Shown here: piece after piece, positions 47,983-57,141 of the stretch
Position numbering within the stretch: position 1 is the stretch's first letter
How the letters are laid out: each line of letters begins with the position of its first letter
Assembly (NCBI RefSeq): GCF_900111885.1
Contig: NZ_FOKG01000015.1
Coordinates: forward strand, 1-64,000
Length of the DNA stretch: 64,000 nucleotides
Source: Amycolatopsis marina
GTDB lineage: Bacteria > Actinomycetota > Actinomycetes > Mycobacteriales > Pseudonocardiaceae
Direction of reading: 5' to 3'
Made by a program: the position numbers and the translations under genes
Notes under the pieces: model-generated
What the model saw: the letters and a program-made list of their open reading frames with translations, nothing else
Databases searched by the model: none
Told to the model about the DNA's origin: nothing

Positions 47983-48471
47983 ATGCGCGTGATCGTTGTT
48001 ATGGGTGTGTCGGGGTCCGGCAAGACGACCGTGGGTACGGCGCTCGCCGAGGCATTCGGCGTCCGCTATGCCGAGGCCGACACGTTCCATCCGCCGGCCA
48101 ACATCGAGAAGATGACCACCGGAACGGCGCTGACCGACGCGGACCGCTGGCCGTGGTTACGGGCGATCGCGGGCTGGATCGGCGAGCACGCCGAGACCGG
48201 CGGGGTGGTGACCTGCTCCGCGCTCAAGCGCGAGTACCGCGACGTCCTGCGCGAGGGTGGCCCGGCGTGGTTCCTGCACCTGCACGGCGACCGCGCGCTC
48301 ATCGCGAAACGGATGGAGACCCGGTCCGGGCACTTCATGCCGGTGTCGCTGCTCGAATCCCAGCTGGCCGACCTGCAGCCGCTCGGCACCGACGAGGACG
48401 GCCTGACGGTCGACCTCGCACTCGGCCCTGACGAGATCGTCCGGACTGCCCTCGACGCCCTGCGAGCCTGA
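47983..48471 (+). CDS. gntK: Gluconokinase
   Basis: A 162-residue kinase of the thermoresistant gluconokinase type that makes 6-phosphogluconate from gluconate and ATP. P-loop GVSGSGKTTVG (8-18), FHPPANIEKMTTGTALTD (specificity loop), TCSALKREYRD, and the lid region RSGHFMPVSLLESQLADL are all in place. No transporter gene is adjacent; gluconate uptake must be elsewhere. ATG at 47983, with no clear ribosome-binding site, so the message may be leaderless or weakly initiated. The stop (TGA) ends 1 nt before the converging nudC stop. Confidence 0.94.
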   Translation: MRVIVVMGVSGSGKTTVGTALAEAFGVRYAEADTFHPPANIEKMTTGTALTDADRWPWLRAIAGWIGEHAETGGVVTCSALKREYRDVLREGGPAWFLHLHGDRALIAKRMETRSGHFMPVSLLESQLADLQPLGTDEDGLTVDLALGPDEIVRTALDALRA

Positions 48472-48472
48472 G

Positions 48473-49513
48473 TCAGGCCTCAGCCGCCGCCCAGGCGTTC
48501 AGCATCACCTTGGCGATGGAGGAGTTCCCCGGTAGCAGGAGTGCTCCCGGCTCGGCCTCGAACCCGGGCTCGTGGATCTCGTCGGCGGCCAGCGCGGCGC
48601 GCACCTCGGCCCTGCTGTACCAGTTGGCCTCCTCGATCTCCCCGTCCGCGGGCCGCAGCGGGGCCGACGCGTCGGCCCTCGCCGCGAACCCCAGCATGAT
48701 CGAGCGGGGGAACGGCCACGGCTGGCTGCCGAGGTAGCGAATCCCCCACACCTCGGCGCCGACCTCCTCGCGGATCTCCCGTTCGACACAGCCTTCGAGC
48801 GATTCGCCCGCCTCGACGAAACCGGCCAGCACCGAGTAGCGCCCGCGCGGCCACATCGGCTGCCGGGCGAGCAGCACATGTTTCCCGTTCGTGCCGACGT
48901 CGTCGTGCACCAGACAGATCACCGCGGGATCGGTGCGCGGGTACTCCTCCCGCTCGCAGGAGGCGCACCAGGAGGCCCAGCCGAACTGGGTCCGCGCGGC
49001 GGCCTCGCCGCAGCGCGCGCAGAACCGCGCGCGGCGGTGCCAGTTGCGCAGGGCGACCGCCGTCGTGAGCAGTCCGGCCGAGGCGTCGTCCAGCTTGTGG
49101 CCGTGGCCGCGGAGTTCGACCCATAGCTCGCCGTCCGCCGCGGGCACCTCCTCCCAGAAGCCCCAGCCGCCGCGCACCCGCTCCGTTTTCCCGGTGTCCT
49201 CCGGCTCACCCGGCAGCGCCCAGTAGTCGGTACCGTCCCACTCACCGAGGAACAGCGCGTCCTCCGGCGGTTCGTCACCGAAGGACAGCGCCTTGCGCGT
49301 ACTCAACGTGTACTGCCCGCCGCTGTCGGACCCCGCGGACACCGCTCGCACCGGGGTACGGGTGGCGTGGCCGACGAGCACCACCCGCGCGTCCGGCCAA
49401 CGGCTCAGCAGTCGCTCCCGGTCACCGCGCAGGTTCTCCTGCCGATCGGCCCCGGAGCGCGACAAAGCGGGTAGCGCCCCGAACTCGAACGGAGCACTCA
49501 TCGCACCGTTCAT
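48473..49513 (-). CDS. nudC: NAD(+) diphosphatase (NADH pyrophosphatase)
   Basis: A 346-residue Nudix hydrolase that cleaves NAD(H) to NMN(H) and AMP, and may remove NAD caps from RNA. A zinc ribbon (FCARCGE, then WCASCEREEYPR, two CxxC pairs, about 166-195) precedes the Nudix box GFVEAGESLEGCVEREIREE, followed by the family-specific SQPWPFPRSIMLGF. Length is on the long side because of the N-terminal domain, as in M. tuberculosis NudC. The ATG at 49513 overlaps the stop of the peptidase subunit by 4 bp (ATGA), making it the last gene of a five-gene overlapping operon. Confidence 0.94.
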   Translation of the reverse strand: MNGAMSAPFEFGALPALSRSGADRQENLRGDRERLLSRWPDARVVLVGHATRTPVRAVSAGSDSGGQYTLSTRKALSFGDEPPEDALFLGEWDGTDYWALPGEPEDTGKTERVRGGWGFWEEVPAADGELWVELRGHGHKLDDASAGLLTTAVALRNWHRRARFCARCGEAAARTQFGWASWCASCEREEYPRTDPAVICLVHDDVGTNGKHVLLARQPMWPRGRYSVLAGFVEAGESLEGCVEREIREEVGAEVWGIRYLGSQPWPFPRSIMLGFAARADASAPLRPADGEIEEANWYSRAEVRAALAADEIHEPGFEAEPGALLLPGNSSIAKVMLNAWAAAEA

Positions 49514-50883
49514 TCCTCGACGACCACATCTCCCAGCGCCGTCAGCTTCCTGGTGAGCGTCGCCGCGTCACCGACGACCACGCCGGTGAACCGAGTGGGC
49601 GCGAAGAAGTCCAGCGCCGCCTCGGCGACCTCCTCGGTGGTGACCTGCGCGAGCCGCCCCGGGTGCTCTGCGAGCCACTCCGCGCCGAGCCCCAGCGAGG
49701 CCAGCGCGGAGAGCTGGTTGGCCAGCCCCGTCTGCGAGGACGTGGCGATCAGCAGCGACCCGATCGCGTACTGCCGCACCGACTCCACATCGGCCTCGGT
49801 CGGCGGCACGAGACCCAGCCTGCCGAGTTCGTAGCGGGTCTCCAGCAGGGCCGGGACCGTGACCTCGCTCGCGGTGTCCGCGTCCACCTGGACGGTCGCG
49901 GTGTTCCCGGTGAACTCGAACCCGGAATGCGCACCGTAGGTGTATCCCTTGTCCTCACGGATGTTCTCCACCAGTCGCGAGGAGAAGTAACCGCCGAAGG
50001 CCAGGTTCGCCAGCTGCAGCGCGGCATAGCGGGGGTCCGTGCGGGGCAGTGCCTGCGCGGAAAGGCGGATCTGCGACTGCACGGCACCGGCGCGCGGCAC
50101 GAGCAGCAACGCGCCGCCGACCACCTCGGGCAGCGGCGGCAGCACGGCGGCGGCCTGCTCCGATGCCCAGTCCCGCAACGCCTTCTCAATATCACCGACG
50201 ACCGACTGCGGATCGACGTCGCCGACGAGCACCATCGTCGCGCCGCGCGGCACCACGGCGGTGGCGTGCAGTTCGCGCACGCCCGCCGCCTCCACCACGG
50301 CGACGTCCTCGGCCTGCGGCATCTCCTTGGTGTACGGGTGGTCGCCGTACCGGCGGCGCTGCAACGCTTCCCGCGCGATGACCCTCGGCTGGGTCCTGGC
50401 GACGGCGAGGCGCTCACCGATGCGGTCGGCCTCCCTGCGCACCTCGGCATCCGCGTAGGACGCGCTGGTGAGAATGTCGGCGAGCACGTCGAGCAGGGTC
50501 GGCAACCCCTCGGCGAGCGAGGTGCCGCTGAGCGAGAGGCGTTCCGGGTCGACCATGGTGCCCAGCTCGCCACCGATCAGCGCGAGTTCGGTGTCGATCG
50601 CGATCCGGTCCCTGCGAGCCGTGCCGGTCAGCAGTGTCTCGGCGAGCACCTCGGCCGTCGCCGGGTGCATCGGATCCGTGCCCGCGAACGGGATCGACAG
50701 CCGCAGTTCCACGAGCGGGACGTTGGCCTTGCGCACGGCCAGCACACGCAGGCCGTTGCTCAGAACCGTGTCCACATGGGACAGGTCCGCGGCCACACCC
50801 TGCTCGCCGAGCGCCGGCACCTCGCGCGGACCGTGTGGCGTACGGCCGATCTCGTCGGCCGTACGGTGCGTCGCTGAACTCAC
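49510..50883 (-). CDS. M16-family peptidase subunit, non-catalytic
   Basis: A 457-residue protein with the M16 fold in two repeats. RLVENIREDKGYTYG (about 305-319), the signature of the second half, is intact, but the zinc motif HxxEH expected near residue 75 is absent, replaced by ATAEVLAETLLTG. It should be the partner that forms the peptidase clamp with the next-door catalytic subunit, as in bacterial M16B pairs. The GTG at 50883 overlaps the catalytic subunit's stop by 4 bp (GTGA). Cytoplasmic; substrate unknown. Confidence 0.9.
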   Translation of the reverse strand: MSSATHRTADEIGRTPHGPREVPALGEQGVAADLSHVDTVLSNGLRVLAVRKANVPLVELRLSIPFAGTDPMHPATAEVLAETLLTGTARRDRIAIDTELALIGGELGTMVDPERLSLSGTSLAEGLPTLLDVLADILTSASYADAEVRREADRIGERLAVARTQPRVIAREALQRRRYGDHPYTKEMPQAEDVAVVEAAGVRELHATAVVPRGATMVLVGDVDPQSVVGDIEKALRDWASEQAAAVLPPLPEVVGGALLLVPRAGAVQSQIRLSAQALPRTDPRYAALQLANLAFGGYFSSRLVENIREDKGYTYGAHSGFEFTGNTATVQVDADTASEVTVPALLETRYELGRLGLVPPTEADVESVRQYAIGSLLIATSSQTGLANQLSALASLGLGAEWLAEHPGRLAQVTTEEVAEAALDFFAPTRFTGVVVGDAATLTRKLTALGDVVVEE

Positions 50884-52163
50884 TGGGCTCCCCCCTCTGG
50901 CTGAACCACCAGCACGGCGCGCGAGTCCGGGCGCAGCCCCTTGGCTGCGGCGGACACGTCGTCCGCGGTGACGGCGGCGATGCGATCGGCGATCCCGTAG
51001 ACCAGCGCGGGATCGGAGTAGAGCAGTTCGAAGGACCCCAGTGCGAGCGTCCTGGAGACCAACCGGTCGTGCTCGGCGTGCAGGTTCGCGCTCCAGCGCG
51101 CGGTGATCTTGGCCAGCTCCTGCTCGTCCGGCGGGTTGGCCGCCAGTGTGTCGAGTTCTTCGTCCAGTGCGGCCAGCACGCGGTCGGCCGAGACCTCCGG
51201 CGGGTGCACGGCGGTGACCGAGAACGTGTCCGGGTCCCGTGCCTCGAACGGGCCGAACAGGCCCGCACCGGCGTTGATGTCGGTGACCAGCGGTTCGCGG
51301 TGCACCAGGCGCTGCTGCAGCCGCGACCCGTCGCCGTCGGCGAGCAGGCCGGCCAGCACCAGGTGGGACAGGTAGCCGTCCACCTCGTTGACCGGGTCCG
51401 GCATCCGGTAGCCGACGGCCAGCGCGGGCAGCGGCGCGTGCGGATCGACGTGCGTGCCGCGCAGCTCCGTTTCCGGGCGCGGCTCGGCGAACGACGGTCG
51501 CACCGGCCGTGGCCGTGCGGGCACATCGCCGAAGTGCTTCTCGATCAGTTCCCGCGCACGGTCGATCTCGATGTCACCGGCGACGGTGAGCACGGCGTTC
51601 GACGGCGCGTAGTAGGTGTCGAAGAAGGCGGCGCAGTCCTCGAGGGAGGCCTGCTCCAGGTCGGTGAAGTCGCCGTAGCCGTTGTGCGCGTTCGGGAAGG
51701 TCGAGTAGAGCACCGGCGGAAGCAGGATCCAGGGGAACCCGCCGTAGGGCCGGTTCAGCACGTTGAGCCGGATCTCCTCCTTGACCACGTCGATCTGGTT
51801 GGCCAGGTTCTCCTGCGTCAGCTTCGGCGCGCGCATCCGGTCGGCCTCGAGGAACAACGCGCGTTCCAGCGCCGCCGAGGGCAGCACCTCGAAGTAGTCG
51901 GTGTAGTCCGGATGCGTCGAGCCGTTGAACGTGCCGCCACTGCCCTGCACATATCGGAAGTGGGCCAGCTTCTCCAGGCTTTCGCTGCCCTGGAACATCA
52001 GATGCTCGAAGAGGTGGGCGAAGCCCGTTCGCCCCTCCGGCTCGGAACGGAAGCCCACGTCGTAGTGCACGCTCACGCCGACCACCGGTGCGGTGCGGTC
52101 GGGGGCGAGCACGACCCGCAGGCCGTTGTCGAGAGTGAGTCTGTGTAGCTCGGGTACGGCCAT
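50880..52163 (-). CDS. M16-family zinc metallopeptidase, catalytic subunit
   Basis: A 427-residue peptidase. The inverted zinc motif HLFEH is in GFAHLFEHLMFQGSES (about 47-62), with the distal glutamate in VVKEEIRLN. SGGTFNGSTHPDYTDYFEV follows. The N-terminal sheet (LTLDNGLRVVLAPDRTAPVVGVSVHY) is typical of the family. It is the catalytic partner of the adjacent non-catalytic subunit. The ATG at 52163 lies 9 nt after the stop of a DUF2207 gene. The pair and its operon are conserved in actinobacteria. Confidence 0.93.
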   Translation of the reverse strand: MAVPELHRLTLDNGLRVVLAPDRTAPVVGVSVHYDVGFRSEPEGRTGFAHLFEHLMFQGSESLEKLAHFRYVQGSGGTFNGSTHPDYTDYFEVLPSAALERALFLEADRMRAPKLTQENLANQIDVVKEEIRLNVLNRPYGGFPWILLPPVLYSTFPNAHNGYGDFTDLEQASLEDCAAFFDTYYAPSNAVLTVAGDIEIDRARELIEKHFGDVPARPRPVRPSFAEPRPETELRGTHVDPHAPLPALAVGYRMPDPVNEVDGYLSHLVLAGLLADGDGSRLQQRLVHREPLVTDINAGAGLFGPFEARDPDTFSVTAVHPPEVSADRVLAALDEELDTLAANPPDEQELAKITARWSANLHAEHDRLVSRTLALGSFELLYSDPALVYGIADRIAAVTADDVSAAAKGLRPDSRAVLVVQPEGGAQ

Positions 52164-52172
52164 GCGGCCACC

Positions 52173-53546
52173 CTACGGGGTGTGGCCTGCGGCGGCGACG
52201 CTCCCGGTGAGGGTGCCGACAAGGCGCCGGATCCGCATGGCCGACGCGGTGTCTCCCCGACCCTGGTGCGCGCCGAGCGCCACGGCCCACGCCCGGTCCG
52301 GCGGCTGCCAGGCCGGGGACTCGCGGCAGGCCAACACCAGCCCCAGCGCCGTTCGCCCTGCCGAGGTGCGTCCCGGCAGGAGCCGCGCGCAGCCGGCCGT
52401 CGTCGCACCGGCCAGCGCGAGAACCAGTCCGACCTGGGCATGGCCGGTGGTCAGCGCGAGCAGCACGGTGAGAAAGGCGCCGTAGCCGATGACCCGCAGC
52501 CCCGCGCCCCGCAGCCGGTCGCCGCGCAGGAAGCCGAGCCGCACGAGGTCGTCGCGTGCGGCGGCCGTCAGTGCGGTGAGGTCGAGATCCGGGTTGTCCC
52601 GTGACCGCCACAGTAGCGACTCGAACGTCCCCTCCGGCTCGCGGTCGTCGAGCGCGAGCCGGGCCGCGGCGAGGTCCACCGCATCGAGCCTGCCAACGGC
52701 GAGCGGGCCGACATGACCAGGACCAAGTCCGGTCGGCAGGGGCCCCGGCGGACCTGGCCCGCCCGTCGCGCTGCGCCGGTCCTTGCGCCGGGCGCGGACG
52801 ACGCCCAGCGCGGCCGCGACCACGAGTACGCCGAGCCCGGTCCAGGCCCAGCGAACCGGCGGGGTGCACAGGAACGCACCGGCCAGGGTCGCGGCGGGGC
52901 GTGTCCGGGTGTTGCCGGGCACGGTCCCGTCCGGCAGTTCGACGGTGAGGTGCAACCGGTCCCCGGACGGCAGATCGCGCTGGCTGAACCGGGTGAGCCC
53001 GGAGTGACCGATCTGGGCGGCCAGGCACGGCAGATCCGTGGCTCCGCCCGTCTCCGCTGCCACCGAGCAGCGCACGGCCGTCGGGACTCGCGGCGCGGCG
53101 AAGGAGCCCCGGACCAGGACCAGGTCGGTGTCCCAGCCGCCGGCGGGCTGCCAGTGGACCACCTCGCGACCGGCTCCCGCTTCACCCACCGCTCCGTCCA
53201 CCGTGTACCGCACAATCGCCGTGCCACCGCCGAGCCGGATGGTCAGCCGGTCGCCGGTCGTCTCGGCATACCCGGTGCCCTCGATGCTCACGTCGCGCAC
53301 GGCCAGCAGCCGTTCCCTGGCGGCGTCGACGGGTACGCGCAGCGGCACCTCCCGCACCATCCGCTCTCCCCGCGGCACCGAGACGACCTCGGTCACCGCG
53401 AGCGCGCCGTCGCGCAGCACGATGAGCTCGACCTCGACACTGCGCGGCAACGTGGGCAGGGGCGGGGTGCCGGACTGGGCACGTGCCGGGACCGGTGCCA
53501 CCGCGAGCAGGGCGGTGAGCACACAGACGAGAATCGCCGCCCTCAC
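52173..53546 (-). CDS. DUF2207-family membrane protein (shorter paralogue)
   Basis: A 457-residue protein with a signal peptide (MRAAILVCVLTALLAVAPVP, then ARAQ), an extracytoplasmic domain (IVLRDGALAVTEVVSVPRGE, TIRLGGGTAIVRYTVDGAV, GGWDTDLVLVRGSF), one central helix (WTGLGVLVVAAALGVVRARR) and further helices near 355-395. The paired pattern of signal, beta-rich domain and helices matches DUF2207, whose function is unknown. It is a diverged paralogue of the next gene. The GTG at 53546 overlaps that gene's stop by 4 bp. Confidence 0.7.
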   Translation of the reverse strand: MRAAILVCVLTALLAVAPVPARAQSGTPPLPTLPRSVEVELIVLRDGALAVTEVVSVPRGERMVREVPLRVPVDAARERLLAVRDVSIEGTGYAETTGDRLTIRLGGGTAIVRYTVDGAVGEAGAGREVVHWQPAGGWDTDLVLVRGSFAAPRVPTAVRCSVAAETGGATDLPCLAAQIGHSGLTRFSQRDLPSGDRLHLTVELPDGTVPGNTRTRPAATLAGAFLCTPPVRWAWTGLGVLVVAAALGVVRARRKDRRSATGGPGPPGPLPTGLGPGHVGPLAVGRLDAVDLAAARLALDDREPEGTFESLLWRSRDNPDLDLTALTAAARDDLVRLGFLRGDRLRGAGLRVIGYGAFLTVLLALTTGHAQVGLVLALAGATTAGCARLLPGRTSAGRTALGLVLACRESPAWQPPDRAWAVALGAHQGRGDTASAMRIRRLVGTLTGSVAAAGHTP

Positions 53547-54964
53547 CGGTTTCGGAGGTGCTCGGACTCGGCGAGGAGACCGTTCAGTTCGACGAGGAAG
53601 GCAGCGAGATCGCTGCCTCTGCCTGCCAGCCGCTCGTCCTCGGCGAAGGTGGCGACCCAGCGCTCGACCCCGCCCAGCACCGCGGCGTAGGGCAGCGACC
53701 GGGTGAACACCAGTTCCCGGTCCGCGGCCGGGATATCGGCGGGCCGCACGGAGTGCAGGTAGTTCAGCAATCCCCGGACCTGACCGGCGAGCAGCCTGCC
53801 GCGCGCGGTTCGGGGCGGCAGCAACCCCCTGCCCCTGTCCGGCCTGCGCGAGAACCAGCCCTGACGCACCGCGTCGTCGTACATGGCATCGATGACCGGT
53901 GTCAGATCGAGATCCCTGCCGCGCAATCGAGACAGGGAAAGGACTCGCTCTTCGCCCGGCAGCAGGGTCGCCAGCACGGTTTGCTCGTAGTCGTGCAGCT
54001 CCGGACCCGGTGCGTTGAGCTGGACGAGTTCCCGAGCGCCCTCGCCGTCGGGGCGAACGTCAAGGTAGCGCCGCACCACCAGATCCAGCACGGTCGCGCT
54101 GATGTCCACGACGTCCACGACACCGTCCATCACCGTGCCGATCTGGCCGGGCAGCACGCCGTCCGGTGAGCTGAAGCGCACCCGGTCCCCGTCCCGCAGC
54201 AGCACCTCCACCGGCTCGGCCACGCCGAATGCCTGTGCGTCTCGCCTGCGGGCCAGCAGGACCACGATGCCGCCCGCGACCAGCGCCAGCGCGAGCAGGC
54301 AGGCGAGAGAGAGTGCGAGCAGCCAGGGCCACCCGAGCCCGGCGGAGACGAAGGCGGCGTTCGCCGTGACCGTCGCGGTGGGCAGCCCGACGGCGAGCAC
54401 CATCCGCTCCCCGGCGGCCAGCGGCGAGTGCTCGGCGCGGACGACACCGGTGTGGTCCACCTCCGCGAGGCCGCACTGCCTGCCCGACCCGGGCGGTCCG
54501 GCGAGGCAGGTGATCGGCGAGGCGCGCTGCACGGGGGCGACGAAGGAGGCCCGTACCTCCGCCAGCTCGGTGTCCCAGCCGTCCGCGACCTGCCAGCGCA
54601 CCTCCTGCCTGTGGGGCAGTTCCGCCACCGCTCCGTCCACTGTGTACGTGACGGTGGCGTTGCCGCTGATGGTCGTCCGCAGCTCGTCCTCGGTCACGTC
54701 CGCACTGCCGGACCCGGTGACCACCGCGTCCCGCACCCGGTATCGGCGCTCACGGTCGCCGTCGACGGGCTCCCTGAGCGAGGTCACCCTGGAGATTTCT
54801 CGTCCCGGGGGCACGCTGACGGTCTCGGTCACCGAAAGACGGCCGTCCCGCTCGACCTTCATCGCAACGTCCAGTGTGGAAACCACACGTACCTGCTGGC
54901 CCGGCACGGCGACGAGTCCCGCCGCCACGAGCACGGTCCCCCAGCGGACGAGCTGTGTGCGCAC
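53543..54964 (-). CDS. DUF2207-family membrane protein
   Basis: A 473-residue membrane protein. The N-terminus is a signal sequence (VRTQLVRWGTVLVAAGLVAVPG), followed by a beta-rich exported domain (VSTLDVAMKVERDGRLSVTE, TTISGNATVTYTVDGAVAEL, VADGWDTELAEVRASFVAP). A helix at WPWLLALSLACLLALALVAGGIVVLL leads to a cytoplasmic C-terminal domain ending in VELNGLLAESEHLRNR. The whole resembles DUF2207 proteins. The GTG at 54964 fits the signal peptide; a much longer open frame upstream is out of character and rejected. First of two tandem paralogues. Confidence 0.72.
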   Translation of the reverse strand: MRTQLVRWGTVLVAAGLVAVPGQQVRVVSTLDVAMKVERDGRLSVTETVSVPPGREISRVTSLREPVDGDRERRYRVRDAVVTGSGSADVTEDELRTTISGNATVTYTVDGAVAELPHRQEVRWQVADGWDTELAEVRASFVAPVQRASPITCLAGPPGSGRQCGLAEVDHTGVVRAEHSPLAAGERMVLAVGLPTATVTANAAFVSAGLGWPWLLALSLACLLALALVAGGIVVLLARRRDAQAFGVAEPVEVLLRDGDRVRFSSPDGVLPGQIGTVMDGVVDVVDISATVLDLVVRRYLDVRPDGEGARELVQLNAPGPELHDYEQTVLATLLPGEERVLSLSRLRGRDLDLTPVIDAMYDDAVRQGWFSRRPDRGRGLLPPRTARGRLLAGQVRGLLNYLHSVRPADIPAADRELVFTRSLPYAAVLGGVERWVATFAEDERLAGRGSDLAAFLVELNGLLAESEHLRNR

Positions 54965-55011
54965 GACTGCAGACGATAGAGGACCGGCAGCGCAACGCGT
55001 CCGGGACGCGC

Positions 55012-55902
55012 TCAGCCGGGTGGGGTGAAGGGGTTGTCGGTGTCCTGCGTCGGGGCCGCGGGGGGCGCCGCTGGTGGCTGGCTCTGTGGCGGTGGCTGGC
55101 TCTGTTGCGGTGGCGGAGCGTGCTGCGCGGGCGGTTGACCGTAGCGCCCGGCGTACTCGCGGTTGCGCCGCTCGGCCAGCACCGCGGACAGATACGCCCA
55201 CGGCGGGACCCAGGCCGGCACGGGTGCGCCGATGCGCTCGGCAACCTCCCCGGCGAGCCGGTGCCCGAGCTGTTCGCGGGCGGCCTCGCCGAGCGTGCCG
55301 TAGCGGCCGAGGTACTGGCGCCCGGCGAGCGCGAGATCGTCCGGCAGGTTCGACAGGTCGAGCCGGGCGGCCCAGTCGGCGAGCGAGGGAGGCATCGCGA
55401 TGGTGGCGGTGGTGACGGCGAGGTCCTCGGGAGCGCGTTCCCTGATGACGACGGTGCCCGCGAGGAAGTCGCCGACCCGTTTGCCCTTCGCCGAGCACAG
55501 CGACACGGTCATCGCGACCGTGCCGAGGAAGCCAAGGGCCCAGAAGTCGACGAAGAACCCGGCAAGGGCCCTCGTCAGCGCGTGCCGGAAGCGGATCGGC
55601 CCGCCGTCGTCCCGGACCGTGCGCAGACCCATCGCGAGTTTGCCCAGTGTCCGACCATGGCTCAGGGTCTCCGCGGTCGCCGGGTACCCGACCAGCACCA
55701 GCACGGCGAGGGTCAGCATGATCGCGCCGAGCAGTGCTCCGTCGACATCGCCGACCCCGGCGAGCAGCAGGAGCGCGAGCAGCAACAACGCCGCCTGAAC
55801 CAGCACGTCGAGGGCGAACGCGACGCTGCGACTGGCCAACTGGGCCAGCCGCAGTTCCAGGACGACGGCGTCGCCGGTGACCAGATCGGACTCTGCCTGC
55901 AT
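55012..55902 (-). CDS. RDD-family membrane protein
   Basis: A 296-residue protein with an RDD domain of about three hydrophobic segments (about 30-150). Family features are RLAQLASRSVAFALDVLVQA, ETLSHGRTLGKLAMGLRTVRDDGG and FVDFWALGFLGTVAMTVSLCSAKGKRVGDFLAGT. The C-terminal third is a cytoplasmic region ending in a Pro/Gln-rich tail. The role of RDD proteins is unclear; some are transport-related. The ATG at 55902 (MQAESDLVTGDAVVLEL) is chosen. It lies 47 nt before the DUF2207 pair and divergently from the SpoIIM-like gene. Confidence 0.83.
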   Translation of the reverse strand: MQAESDLVTGDAVVLELRLAQLASRSVAFALDVLVQAALLLLALLLLAGVGDVDGALLGAIMLTLAVLVLVGYPATAETLSHGRTLGKLAMGLRTVRDDGGPIRFRHALTRALAGFFVDFWALGFLGTVAMTVSLCSAKGKRVGDFLAGTVVIRERAPEDLAVTTATIAMPPSLADWAARLDLSNLPDDLALAGRQYLGRYGTLGEAAREQLGHRLAGEVAERIGAPVPAWVPPWAYLSAVLAERRNREYAGRYGQPPAQHAPPPQQSQPPPQSQPPAAPPAAPTQDTDNPFTPPG

Positions 55903-56119
55903 GTGAAGAATGTATTGAGGGTCATGCACAACTCGGTGGACGGGGGCTGCCCGGAGCTTGCGGAGGAGGGCCCCCGCTGCGGCCGGGTGCAAGTAACATG
56001 CGCACGACAGCCGAACCCGCGTGTGTGCACGACACTTATTTGCGCAAGCCTCGTTCTGGCAGGCGGATGCCCATGCCCGGCCCCTCTGGGCCGGCCCGAG
56101 GAGAGGACCCGGTACCGGA

Positions 56120-57127
56120 GTGGACGTCGATCTTTTCGTCGCCGCGCACGGTGCCGAATGGGACCGGCTGGCCGCGCTGATCCGCCGCAGCGGACGGCTG
56201 AGCGGCCCCGAGGCCGACGAACTCGTGCACCTCTACCAGCGGACGGCGACACATCTGTCGACAGCGCGGTCGGCGGCACCGGATCCGGCGCTGCTGGCGC
56301 GGCTGTCGTCGCTGGTGGCACGGGCACGATCCGCTGTGGCGGGGACGCACAGCCCGGCGTGGCGGGAAATCGGCCTGTTCTTCTCGCGGAGGTTCCCGGC
56401 GGCGGTCTACCTGAGCAGGCGGTGGTGGCTGGCGAGCTCGGCGGCGTTCGTCCTGGTCGGCGGGGTGCTCGCGGCGTGGATCGCGCAGAACCCGGAGGTG
56501 CAGACCGCGATCGTCGCGCCGGAGCAGATCCGGCAGCTCACCGCGCCGGGGGGCGACTTCGAGTCCTACTACTCCAGCGAGCCCGCCGCGTCCTTCGCGG
56601 CACAGGTGTGGACCAACAATGCGTGGGTGGCGGCCGGCGCGCTGGTACTCGGGGTGCTGCTGTGCCTGCCGGTGGTCTTCATCCTCTGGAGCAACGCGCT
56701 CAACCTGGGGGTCTCGGCGGGCCTGATGGCTGACGCCGACCGGTTGGACGTGTTCTTCGGCCTGATCGTCCCGCACGGGCTGCTGGAGCTGACGGCGGTG
56801 TTCGTCGCGGCGGGAGCGGGTCTGCGGCTGGGCTGGACGGTCATCGACCCCGGCCCGCACACACGCACGGCGGCGCTGGCGCGTGAGGGCCGCGCGGTGG
56901 TGGCGATCGCGCTGGGCCTGGCCGGCGTGCTGCTGGTGTCCGGGGTGATCGAGGCGTTCGTGACCCCGTCGGGACTACCGACCTGGGGCAGGATCGGCAT
57001 CGGTGTGCTTGCCGAGGCGGCGTTCCTCACGTACGTCTTCGTCCTCGGCCGGCGCGCCGCCCATGCGGGCGAAACGGGCGACCTCACCGCAGAACAAGCA
57101 GGAGACCTCGCACCCACATCCGGCTGA
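56120..57127 (+). CDS. Stage II sporulation protein M (SpoIIM) family membrane protein
   Basis: A 335-residue protein. The N-terminal half (VDVDLFVAAHGAEWDRLAAL, ELVHLYQRTATHLSTARS) is soluble. After YLSRRWWLASSAAFVLVGGV come about five hydrophobic segments, with ESYYSSEPAASFAAQVWTNN in the external loop and VFFGLIVPHGLLELTAVFVA in a later helix. This is the SpoIIM/DUF95 layout; in non-sporulating actinobacteria its role is unknown. The GTG at 56120 is chosen. It converges with the DUF58 gene and ends at the palindromic repeat block. In other genomes it is found with MoxR/DUF58 genes, as here. Confidence 0.85.
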   Translation: MDVDLFVAAHGAEWDRLAALIRRSGRLSGPEADELVHLYQRTATHLSTARSAAPDPALLARLSSLVARARSAVAGTHSPAWREIGLFFSRRFPAAVYLSRRWWLASSAAFVLVGGVLAAWIAQNPEVQTAIVAPEQIRQLTAPGGDFESYYSSEPAASFAAQVWTNNAWVAAGALVLGVLLCLPVVFILWSNALNLGVSAGLMADADRLDVFFGLIVPHGLLELTAVFVAAGAGLRLGWTVIDPGPHTRTAALAREGRAVVAIALGLAGVLLVSGVIEAFVTPSGLPTWGRIGIGVLAEAAFLTYVFVLGRRAAHAGETGDLTAEQAGDLAPTSG

Positions 57128-57141
57128 GTCCCGATACCCAA

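Noticed and set aside
54965..55498. Long upstream extension of the DUF2207 gene
   Set aside because: It overlaps the RDD gene in another frame and lacks family similarity, whereas the GTG at 54964 starts a clean signal peptide.
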